Below, piece after piece: positions 57,024-64,000 of a stretch of 64,000 nt of DNA. The notes beneath the pieces were generated by a model. The model did no database searches, was not told where the DNA came from, and saw only the letters and a program-made list of their open reading frames with translations. Origin of the DNA: Streptococcus sp. LPB0220 (GTDB taxonomy: Bacteria > Bacillota > Bacilli > Lactobacillales > Streptococcaceae); the NCBI RefSeq assembly GCF_008727815.1, contig NZ_CP044230.1:1410001-1474000 (forward strand), written 5' to 3'. Positions within the stretch are counted from its first letter, which is position 1; each line of letters starts with the position of its first letter. A program made the translations under genes and the position numbers.

Positions 57024-59708
57024 TTAAATGGCGTTTTTATCTTTTCCAAGTGCACGTTGAACGGCTTTAACAATCTCAACAAGAACAACAATCAAGAGCG
57101 AACCAATCATAACAGCTAACCATTGTGTCAAGCTTAAATGAGACACATGGAAGAGTTTGTTAAATCCAGGGACAATGATGGTCGCCATCAAGAGAACAAA
57201 GGCAACTGGAATCGACCAGTTAAAGGTCTTGTTCTTGAAGAGTCCCACTTTAAAGATGGATTGGTAAACCGATTTAACGTTAAAGGCATGGAGCAATTGG
57301 ATCAAACCAAGAGTTGCAAATGCCATAGTCAAAGCGTCTGCATGGATTTCGGCACGAGTTGCATGTTCTGGATAGAGCAAGGCCCAGCCATAAACACCAA
57401 GAACCAGCATGGTTTGGAAGACACCTTGATAAAGAATAGCTCCAAAGACCCCACCGTCAAAGAAGTTAGATTTACGTCCACGAGGTTTGTGGGTCATGAC
57501 ACCTGGCTCAGCTGGTTCCACACCAAGGGCGATGGCTGGAAGAGTATCTGTTACCAAGTTAATCCAGAGAAGATGTACGGGTTGCAACACATCCCAACCA
57601 AAGAGGGTTGCAAAGAAGATGGTGAAGACTTCAGCCATATTGGCAGACAAGAGGTATTGGATTGATTTTTGGATATTGGAGAAGACCTTACGTCCTTCTT
57701 CTACCGCTACGATAATGGTTGCAAAGTTGTCATCTGCAAGGACCATGTCTGAAGCTCCCTTAGAAACCTCTGTACCTGTAATCCCCATACCGATCCCGAT
57801 ATCAGCCGTCTTAAGTGATGGTGCATCGTTGACCCCGTCACCAGTCATGGCAACAACTTTTCCTTCATTTTGCCAAGCTTTCACGATCCGAACCTTGTGT
57901 TCAGGTGATACACGCGCATAGACAGAGTATTGCTTGAAGACTTTTTGGAATTCTTCATCAGTGAGTTCATTCAACTCAGCCCCTGTAAAGACATGGTCTT
58001 CTGTATCATTTGGATCGATAATTCCCAAACGTTTGGCAATCGCTTCTGCCGTATCTTGGTGGTCACCTGTGATCATGATCGGACGGATACCTGCCTCCTT
58101 AGCGACACGGACAGCTTCTGCAGCTTCTGGACGCTCAGGGTCAATCATACCGACCAAACCAGAGAAGATCAGGTCAGACTCAACAATTTCAGACTCCAAA
58201 GTTGGAATTTCCTTGCTTGTCTTATAAGCCATCATCAAGACACGAAGGGCTTGTTTAGCCAAGTCTTTGTTGGTAGCAAGGATAGCTTTCTTATCTTCAT
58301 CCGTGATAGGACGAACTTCCCCATTGACTTCAATACGCGTCACACGTTTGAGCAATTGGTCAGGCGCACCCTTCACAGCGATAAAGTAAGAACCGTCCGA
58401 TTCCTTATGGATAGTTGACATAAGCTTACGGTCAGAGTCAAATGGCAATTCTGCCACACGTGGTTCATCCTTCAAAATTTCGCGAACATCAAAATTGTGA
58501 TCCAAACCAAACTGTACCAAAGCAGTCTCTGTTGGGTCCCCAATCAACTTGCCAGATGGGTCCACCTTAGTATCATTGGCAAAGTTCATGATACGAAGGG
58601 TATTGTTGCTAGCAGTAATCTCAGCTGCTGAGCTTTGCAATTGACCGTTGGTGTAGACCTTCTCAACAGTCATTTGGTTCATAGTCAAAGTACCTGTTTT
58701 ATCAGATGCGATGATTTCTGTTGAACCAAGAGTTTCAACCGCTGGTAATTTACGAACAATCGAATTGCGTTTGGCAAGGGTTGTAGTTCCCAAAGATAGA
58801 ACGATAGTTACAATGGCAGGAAGTCCTTCTGGAATGGCCGCAACCGCAAGGGCTACCGCAACCATCAAGCCTTCTAATGGATGCTCTCCACGAACGAAGA
58901 CACCAACTAAGAAAGTAATGACCGCAATCACAACAATTAAGTAAGTCAAGGCTTTAGATAATTGTTCCAAGCTTTGCTTCAATGGTGTTTCAGTCTCATC
59001 GGCATTAGCCAACATATCTGCAATCTTACCAACTTCTGTATACATACCAGTGTTTGTTACGACACCAATACCACGACCATAAGTTACATTTGAGTTTTGG
59101 TAACCCATATTAACGCGGTCCCCAATACCAGCATCTGCTTCAACAAGTCCTGTCACATCTTTTTCAACTGGCACAGACTCCCCTGTAAGAGCTGCTTCTT
59201 CAATTTTAAGAGAAGCTGCTTCAAACAAACGCATATCTGCAGGAACCACATCTCCAGCTTCCAGAAGAACGATATCACCTGGGACCAATTCTTTAGAATC
59301 AATTTCAATCACGTGACCATCACGGCGGACACGCGCTAATGGACTAGACATGTTTTTCAGCGCTTCGATAGCTGCTTCGGCTTGTCCTTCTTGGTAGACA
59401 CCAAAGGCTGCGTTCAAAACAACAACGGCTAAGATGATCATGGCATCTGTAAGGCCGTCCATTCCTTCTGTGATCACAGAGAGAGCTGCAGCGATCAACA
59501 AGATGATGATCATCAAATCTTTAAACTGATCGATAAACTTAGACAAGAGGCTACGTTTTTCACCTTCGTCCAGTTCATTATGACCATAAGTCGCTAAACG
59601 TTCTTGAGCTTGAACAGTTGACAAGCCTTCAATTGAAGAGTCCAATTCCTTTAGAACTTCTTCTTTACTCTGTGTATAAAACAAAGCTTTATTTTGTTCT
59701 TTTGACAA
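57024..59708 (-). CDS. mgtA: Cation-transporting P-type ATPase (Mn/Ca efflux type)
   Basis: An 894-residue P2A-type ATPase: ALTGESVPVEKD near residue 185, phosphorylation motif SDKTGTLTMNQMTVEK near 340 (Asp in DKTGT), nucleotide-binding KGAPDQLLKR, GDGVNDAPSLKTADIGIGMG near 635, and ten helices with PEGLPAIVTIVL in helix 4. The pneumococcal homologue is known as CaxP or MgtA, a Mn/Ca exporter. The start is TTG at 59708, with GGAGG 8 bases upstream and SKEQNKALFYTQS following, as in homologues. A Mn riboswitch controls it. Confidence 0.95.
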   Translation of the reverse strand: MSKEQNKALFYTQSKEEVLKELDSSIEGLSTVQAQERLATYGHNELDEGEKRSLLSKFIDQFKDLMIIILLIAAALSVITEGMDGLTDAMIILAVVVLNAAFGVYQEGQAEAAIEALKNMSSPLARVRRDGHVIEIDSKELVPGDIVLLEAGDVVPADMRLFEAASLKIEEAALTGESVPVEKDVTGLVEADAGIGDRVNMGYQNSNVTYGRGIGVVTNTGMYTEVGKIADMLANADETETPLKQSLEQLSKALTYLIVVIAVITFLVGVFVRGEHPLEGLMVAVALAVAAIPEGLPAIVTIVLSLGTTTLAKRNSIVRKLPAVETLGSTEIIASDKTGTLTMNQMTVEKVYTNGQLQSSAAEITASNNTLRIMNFANDTKVDPSGKLIGDPTETALVQFGLDHNFDVREILKDEPRVAELPFDSDRKLMSTIHKESDGSYFIAVKGAPDQLLKRVTRIEVNGEVRPITDEDKKAILATNKDLAKQALRVLMMAYKTSKEIPTLESEIVESDLIFSGLVGMIDPERPEAAEAVRVAKEAGIRPIMITGDHQDTAEAIAKRLGIIDPNDTEDHVFTGAELNELTDEEFQKVFKQYSVYARVSPEHKVRIVKAWQNEGKVVAMTGDGVNDAPSLKTADIGIGMGITGTEVSKGASDMVLADDNFATIIVAVEEGRKVFSNIQKSIQYLLSANMAEVFTIFFATLFGWDVLQPVHLLWINLVTDTLPAIALGVEPAEPGVMTHKPRGRKSNFFDGGVFGAILYQGVFQTMLVLGVYGWALLYPEHATRAEIHADALTMAFATLGLIQLLHAFNVKSVYQSIFKVGLFKNKTFNWSIPVAFVLLMATIIVPGFNKLFHVSHLSLTQWLAVMIGSLLIVVLVEIVKAVQRALGKDKNAI

Positions 59709-59754
59709 AATAATTTCCTCCTTATAGCTTTCTACTAGGTCTCTTTTGCACAAA

Positions 59755-59860
59755 AAAGAGACCTGTTTGAAAAAACAAGTCTCGCCGTTTAATATAGTGC
59801 CGGAAATAATTTCGTAATGACGACACTATCGCGGAAAACCGCCAGCTACTCCCTTGAGTG
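59755..59860 (-). ncRNA. yybP-ykoY (Mn2+-sensing) riboswitch with terminator
   Basis: On the minus strand, the leader reads CAAGGGAGTAGC... and later ACGGCGAGACTTG, the two conserved loops of the yybP-ykoY family. It ends in a terminator of GAGACTTGTTT / AAACAGGTCTC with a T run (59754-59782). Mn binding would prevent the terminator, giving ON control of a Mn exporter, as reported for the streptococcal mgtA gene. Confidence 0.93.
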
Positions 59861-59864
59861 GTTT

Positions 59865-59893
59865 TATTATACCATTTTTATAGAATAAAGCAA
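59865..59893 (-). promoter_or_regulatory. Promoter of the cation ATPase transcript
   Basis: Minus-strand TTGCTT (59888-59893) and extended TGG-TATAAT (59865-59870), 17 bases apart, directly before the riboswitch. Confidence 0.75.
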
Positions 59894-59920
59894 GCAGGAT
59901 CTCGAATAATTTAATGAGGA

Positions 59921-60304
59921 TTATTCTTCCCATTCCACCAGCAATTGATAATTGGCAAATTCCTGTTCGCCATCGAGAGTTAACAAGCGATAAGAGACTT
60001 GCAAATGACCTGCTTCTAATTGAAAGAGGTCTGTTGTAATCAAAAACTGCTGAATGCCCATCGGAGTTGGGATGATTGCCCCACCATCTTCATTTTTGTA
60101 GAAACGCATGATGGATTTAGGACTTGAGAATCGTGTCATGACCAATTCATCGTTGGAAAATTTCAAAGCAACCTTTTCATCTTCTTCATTGGTATACAAG
60201 AGATATTGAAAACCTGCTTTTTCCTTCCATTCACCTTGATAGTACTGATCAACAATTTCCATTTCTTCTCCAAATCGAATGGTATTTTGAATGCGAATCT
60301 GCAT
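59921..60304 (-). CDS. DUF1934 family protein
   Basis: A 127-residue protein, predicted mostly beta (IQNTIRFGEEMEIVDQYYQGEWKEKAGFQYLLY, ending YQLLVEWEE), matching the DUF1934/YwiB-like beta-barrel family. No catalytic motif or membrane segment. The start at 60304 follows GAAGGAGACAAAG. It diverges from the HD gene. Function unknown. Confidence 0.82.
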   Translation of the reverse strand: MQIRIQNTIRFGEEMEIVDQYYQGEWKEKAGFQYLLYTNEEDEKVALKFSNDELVMTRFSSPKSIMRFYKNEDGGAIIPTPMGIQQFLITTDLFQLEAGHLQVSYRLLTLDGEQEFANYQLLVEWEE

Positions 60305-60407
60305 CTTTGTCTCCTTCTCTTCTTTTCTTGCCATACTATTCTATCAAATTTTACGCATTTTGACTGCCCCTATTAGCCTCTAGATCGCAAAATAGGCTTT
60401 TTTTTGC

Positions 60408-60413
60408 TATAAT
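60408..60413 (+). promoter_or_regulatory. Extended -10 of the HD gene, leaderless arrangement
   Basis: TGC-TATAAT, exactly six bases, then the ATG at 60420. No Shine-Dalgarno. Confidence 0.7.
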
Positions 60414-60419
60414 AGACCC

Positions 60420-61730
60420 ATGAATGAAAAAGTCTTTCGCGATCCCGTGCATGATTACGTTCATGTGGATCATCCCATCATTTATCAATTAATTAATAGC
60501 AAAGAATTTCAACGACTACGCCGCATCAAACAACTGGGGACATCTGGTTTTACCTTCCACGGTGGGGAGCATAGTCGTTTTTCTCACTGTCTTGGCGCCT
60601 ATGAAATTTCAAGACGCATTCTGTCCATTTTTGAGGAAAAGTATGCAGAGCAATGGCATTCTGATGAAAACTTACTGACCATGACAGCCGCCCTTCTTCA
60701 TGACATTGGACATGGTGCCTATTCCCATACCTTTGAAGGACTGTTTGGGACCGATCATGAAAAAATGACCCAGCTGATCATCACCAGTCCAGAGACGGAG
60801 GTCAATCAGATCCTCTTACAGGTAGCTCCTGATTTCCCAAATCGTGTAGCCAGCGTCATTGATCATACCTACCCCAATAAACAAGTGGTGCAATTGATTT
60901 CTAGTCAAATTGATGTGGACCGGATGGATTATTTACTGCGGGATGCCTACTTTACGGGTGCTTCCTATGGAAAATTTGACTTGACCCGTATTTTGCGCGT
61001 TATTCGACCGATTGAAAATGGCATTGCCTTCCAACAAAATGGCATGCATGCTGTCGAGGATTACGTGGTCAGCCGTTACCAAATGTATATGCAGGTCTAC
61101 TTCCACCCAGCTACTCGTGCCATGGAAGTCCTCCTTCAAAATCTACTCAAACGCGCTAGAACCATTTATCCAGATCAGAAAGAGTATTTTCAACTGACTT
61201 CACCTCGCTTGATTCCATTTTTTGAAGAAGAAGTCACTATCCAAGACTACTTAAATCTAGATGACGGTGTGATGAATACCTATTTCCAAGTCTGGATGGA
61301 TAGTCCGGATACCATCTTGTCTGATCTTGCTCAGCGCTATATTAATCGGAAAGTCTTTAAATCGACTCTATTTACAGAAGATAAGCGAAAAGACTTAGCA
61401 ATCCTTGAAAAACTGATTAAAGAGGTTGGGTTTAATCCTACTTATTACACAGCCATCCACCAAAATTTCGATTTGCCCTACGATATTTATCGACCAGAGC
61501 TTGAAAAACCGCGGACTCAGATTGAGATGATAAGAAAAGATGGAAGTTTGGCCGAGTTGTCTCAGTTATCTCCACTTGTCGCTGCCCTTGCAGGAACCCG
61601 CTATGGGGACAACCGCTTCTATTTTCCAAAAGAAATGTTGGAGGTTAATGGACTTTTCAGTAAACAAGTGGAGGAATTTACTTCCTATATCACCAATGAT
61701 TATTTTACAGGAGAGACGGATGTCCATTAA
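60420..61730 (+). CDS. HD domain phosphohydrolase (YwfO type)
   Basis: A 436-residue HD-superfamily enzyme: RDPVHDYVHVDHPIIYQLINS at the N terminus, HSRFSHCLGAYEISRRIL near residue 50, ALLHDIGHGAYSHTFE near 100 (HD signature), and DVDRMDYLLRDAYFTG near 165-180. These match YwfO/SAMHD-like dNTPases of Firmicutes. Substrate specificity is inference. The last 11 bases overlap the Cof-type gene. Confidence 0.92.
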   Translation: MNEKVFRDPVHDYVHVDHPIIYQLINSKEFQRLRRIKQLGTSGFTFHGGEHSRFSHCLGAYEISRRILSIFEEKYAEQWHSDENLLTMTAALLHDIGHGAYSHTFEGLFGTDHEKMTQLIITSPETEVNQILLQVAPDFPNRVASVIDHTYPNKQVVQLISSQIDVDRMDYLLRDAYFTGASYGKFDLTRILRVIRPIENGIAFQQNGMHAVEDYVVSRYQMYMQVYFHPATRAMEVLLQNLLKRARTIYPDQKEYFQLTSPRLIPFFEEEVTIQDYLNLDDGVMNTYFQVWMDSPDTILSDLAQRYINRKVFKSTLFTEDKRKDLAILEKLIKEVGFNPTYYTAIHQNFDLPYDIYRPELEKPRTQIEMIRKDGSLAELSQLSPLVAALAGTRYGDNRFYFPKEMLEVNGLFSKQVEEFTSYITNDYFTGETDVH

Positions 61731-62526
61731 ATTAGTCGCGATCGATATCGATGGTACGCTACTTAATTCAAAAAAAGAAATTACACCTTCCGTTTTTGAA
61801 GCCATTCAAGACGCAAAAGCTGCAGGTGTGAAAATCGTGATCACAACTGGTCGTCCCATCGCAGGTGTCTCAAACTTGTTAGCACAACTTCATCTCACGG
61901 ATCCTGAGGATTATGTCATTACCTTTAATGGCGGTCTGGTGCAAGAAACCGCTACTGGAAAAGAACTCATCAAGGACCTTTTAGATTATGAGGACTATCT
62001 CGATATCGAGTCTCTTGCTAACAAACTCCAAATCCACTCTCATGCTATTACTAAAGACGGCATCTATACCAGCAATCGAGATATCGGACGCTACACCATT
62101 CATGAATCTCAACTGGTCAATATGCCCCTTTATTACCGGACGCCTGAAGAAGTTCGTGAGAAAGAATTTGTCAAGGCCATGTATATCGATGAACCAGACA
62201 TTCTAGATGCTGCGATTGCAAAAATTCCTAAAGAATTCAAAAACCGCTTCACTATGGTCAAATCAGCCCCTTTTTATTTAGAAATTCTAGGGAAAACAAC
62301 CAATAAGGGATCAGCTGTTCTTCATCTAGCTGAACGACTTGGAATCCAGCAAGAAGAAACCATGGCCATCGGAGATGAGGAAAATGACCGTTCCATGCTA
62401 GAAGTCGTGGGACATGCCGTCGTTATGGAGAATGGCAATCCAGCTCTTAAAAAAATTGCTACAACTATTACCAAATCAAATGATGAATCTGGCGTTGCAT
62501 ATGCCATTAGAAAGTGGGTATTATAA
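61720..62526 (+). CDS. Cof-type HAD-IIB family phosphatase
   Basis: A 268-residue haloacid dehalogenase: motif I AIDIDGTLLNSKKEI at residue 7, motif II VITTGRP, Lys region ILGKTTNKGSAVLHLAERLGI near 195-215, and motif III AIGDEENDRSMLEVVGHAVVMENG near 220. Cof-type enzymes hydrolyse sugar phosphates or pyridoxal phosphate; substrate unknown. The ATG at 61720 has AGGAGAG upstream and overlaps the HD gene by 11 bases. Confidence 0.93.
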   Translation: MSIKLVAIDIDGTLLNSKKEITPSVFEAIQDAKAAGVKIVITTGRPIAGVSNLLAQLHLTDPEDYVITFNGGLVQETATGKELIKDLLDYEDYLDIESLANKLQIHSHAITKDGIYTSNRDIGRYTIHESQLVNMPLYYRTPEEVREKEFVKAMYIDEPDILDAAIAKIPKEFKNRFTMVKSAPFYLEILGKTTNKGSAVLHLAERLGIQQEETMAIGDEENDRSMLEVVGHAVVMENGNPALKKIATTITKSNDESGVAYAIRKWVL

Positions 62527-62529
62527 GAA

Positions 62530-63741
62530 ATGTACCATTACCAGCTAGGAATTTCTGCTAGTGAGCATGATGACTTTGTTATTCAGAGTGATCAAACCAA
62601 TCTCTTACAAAGCAGCTCATGGGCAAAAATCAAAGATAATTGGGGAAATGAACGGGTTGGTTTTTATCAAGAAGACCAATTAGTCGCTGTTGCAAACATC
62701 TTGATTCAACCCCTGCCACTTGGCTTTTCCATGCTCTACATTCCTCGAGGCCCCATCATGGATTACCAAAACAAGGAGCTGGTTTCATATGTGATCCAGT
62801 CCCTTAAAAAGATAGCCAAACAATACAAGGCCTTATTTGTGAAATTTGATCCAAGTCTTTTTTTGAGTAAACACTTGATTGGACAAGAACAGACGGAAAC
62901 TCCTGCTGTGCAAGCGGTGATCGATACCCTAACAACAGAAGGAGTTGAATGGACTGGCCGAACCAGTGATATGGCAGAAAATATCCAACCACGCTTTCAA
63001 GCGAATATCCACAAAGAGTTTTTCACTGAGCAAGATCTTTCAAAATCTACTCGACAAGCCATCCGAACAGCTCGAAACAAAGGGATCCAAGTCCAATTTG
63101 GTGGGACTGAATTGTTAGAGGACTTTGCTTCTCTCATGAAAAAGACTGAAGCTCGTAAAAGCATTCATTTACGTGGAAAAGACTACTACGAAAAACTACT
63201 CACAACCTACCAAGGACAATCCTACATTACTTTGTCTACGCTAGATCTCGAGAAACGGAAAACCTCCCTTACAAAAGATCTTGAAAAAAATAAGGCAGAG
63301 GCTGAAAAATTCACAGAAAAAACAAAGCCTGGCAAGGTTGAGAATAACCAAAAAGAAAAAGAGCGGATAGAGGAAGAACTGCAATTTCTTGAACAGCATC
63401 TCCAAGCAGGTAGACAGGTCGTTCCTTTATCTGGGACCTTAACCCTTGAATTCGGTGGGACGTCTGAAAATGTTTATGCAGGGATGGATGAAGAATTCCG
63501 CCGTTACCAACCTGCTATCCTCACCTGGTATGAAACTGCCCAACACGCTTTCGACCGTGGTGCTTCTTGGCAGAATATGGGGGGCATTGAAAATTCACTT
63601 GATGGTGGTCTCTATCATTTCAAGTCTAAATTTAATCCAGTCATTGAAGAATTTGTTGGGGAATTCAACCTCCCAACCAGTCCACTCTATCCACTTGTAA
63701 ACAAAGTCTACAAGATCCGGAAAAAATTAAGGAGTAAATAA
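62530..63741 (+). CDS. murM: MurM-type peptidoglycan branching aminoacyltransferase
   Basis: A 403-residue Fem family protein: two GNAT-like domains separated by a long coiled-coil insertion (about 235-300, KTSLTKDLEKNKAEAEKF...), the hallmark of MurM/Fem enzymes. Conserved segments are YIPRGPIMDY near residue 75, LHSRG/HLRGKDYYEKL-like near 200 and WQNMGGIENSLDGGLYHFKSKFNP near 350. It adds the first amino acid (Ser or Ala) of the dipeptide side chain on lipid II. It is 3 bases after the phosphatase stop. Confidence 0.94.
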   Translation: MYHYQLGISASEHDDFVIQSDQTNLLQSSSWAKIKDNWGNERVGFYQEDQLVAVANILIQPLPLGFSMLYIPRGPIMDYQNKELVSYVIQSLKKIAKQYKALFVKFDPSLFLSKHLIGQEQTETPAVQAVIDTLTTEGVEWTGRTSDMAENIQPRFQANIHKEFFTEQDLSKSTRQAIRTARNKGIQVQFGGTELLEDFASLMKKTEARKSIHLRGKDYYEKLLTTYQGQSYITLSTLDLEKRKTSLTKDLEKNKAEAEKFTEKTKPGKVENNQKEKERIEEELQFLEQHLQAGRQVVPLSGTLTLEFGGTSENVYAGMDEEFRRYQPAILTWYETAQHAFDRGASWQNMGGIENSLDGGLYHFKSKFNPVIEEFVGEFNLPTSPLYPLVNKVYKIRKKLRSK

Positions 63742-63747
63742 AGTTAC

Positions 63748-64000
63748 ATGACTCTTACGACAATTTCAAAAGAAGAATTTACCTCATTTGCAAATACTGT
63801 CTCCCATCGCTCTTTTATCCAGTCTGCTGAAATGGCAGATCTGCTTGAAAAGCGAGGAAACACGGTCCAATTTATCGCTTGGAAACAAGAAGATCAAGTC
63901 CAAGTGGCAGCGATCTTGTACAGTCTTCCTATGACAGGTGGTCTCCATATGGAAATCAATTCTGGCCCCCTTTACCAAGAGGAGGCTATGCTAGAACCCT
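63748..64000 (+). CDS. murN: MurN-type peptidoglycan branching aminoacyltransferase (3' end outside window)
   Basis: The first 84 residues only (MTLTTISKEEFTSFANTVSH ... GGLHMEINSGPLYQEE). FIQSAEMADLLEKRG, VQFIAWKQED and TGGLHMEINSGP match the start of MurN, which adds the second residue (Ala) of the side chain. GGAG in TTAAGGAGTAAATAAAG lies before the ATG, 6 bases after the murM stop. Cut by the right edge. Confidence 0.93.
   Translation, partial: MTLTTISKEEFTSFANTVSHRSFIQSAEMADLLEKRGNTVQFIAWKQEDQVQVAAILYSLPMTGGLHMEINSGPLYQEEAMLEP

Overview
The window is chromosomal DNA of a low-GC, Gram-positive coccus, almost certainly a Streptococcus of the mitis/sanguinis kind. Supporting signs are the RexAB (AddAB-type) nuclease, pheS-acetyltransferase-pheT order, EzrA, MurM/MurN, a TrpX-type binding protein under a T-box, PavA/RqcH, and a Mn-riboswitch-controlled P-type cation ATPase. 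The exact species cannot be fixed from the sequence alone. No rRNA, tRNA, CRISPR array, insertion sequence or prophage was seen.

Layout. 1-2537: hflX (cut by the window edge) and miaA, a DUF3042 mini-protein, a foldback repeat and a DUF4298 protein. 2541-10111: rexA-rexB recombination nuclease and a glutathione peroxidase. 10168-16802: a second foldback repeat, a heterodimeric ABC exporter with a degenerate ATP site, a 183-bp structured repeat, and a TetR-ATPase-FtsX-type permease operon with a two-palindrome operator. 16952-21494: an aldo/keto reductase and a five-gene operon (small membrane protein, XRE regulator, DUF3169 protein, ABC-2 exporter pair) with a palindromic operator.

21610-24972 is the accessory locus. 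Two AT-rich genes of unknown function and a decayed acetyltransferase gene lie between a functional pheT 3' end and a diverged ~123-bp copy of that end. One gene encodes nine in-phase 11-residue repeats plus an Ala/Gly-rich membrane-like segment. The other has a possible nuclease-like motif set plus a Gly-rich C-terminal segment. It is the best candidate for an undescribed two-component system.

24896-31194: pheT-acetyltransferase-pheS behind a Phe T-box, a ParB-like protein, and an orphan trpX behind a Trp T-box. 31321-43537: pavA/rqcH, acetolactate decarboxylase (with the second 183-bp repeat between them), a TPR protein with an AI-2E family permease, a lactonase, a 61-residue protein, eno, a YueI protein, glycerate kinase-serB and ezrA. 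43624-53343: gyrB with a HAD phosphatase, a DJ-1 protein with rodA, dinG with a YeiH-type exporter, a metallo-hydrolase, and ftsE-ftsX. 54073-64000: prfB with its programmed frameshift, a phosphoesterase, an aquaporin, the cation ATPase with its riboswitch, a DUF1934 protein, and the HD-phosphohydrolase/Cof-phosphatase/murM/murN run, cut at the right edge.

Most genes are housekeeping and chromosomally ordered. Amino-acid supply (Phe, Trp) is sensed through T-boxes, manganese through a yybP-ykoY riboswitch, and several genes seem to be transcribed as leaderless mRNAs from extended -10 promoters.
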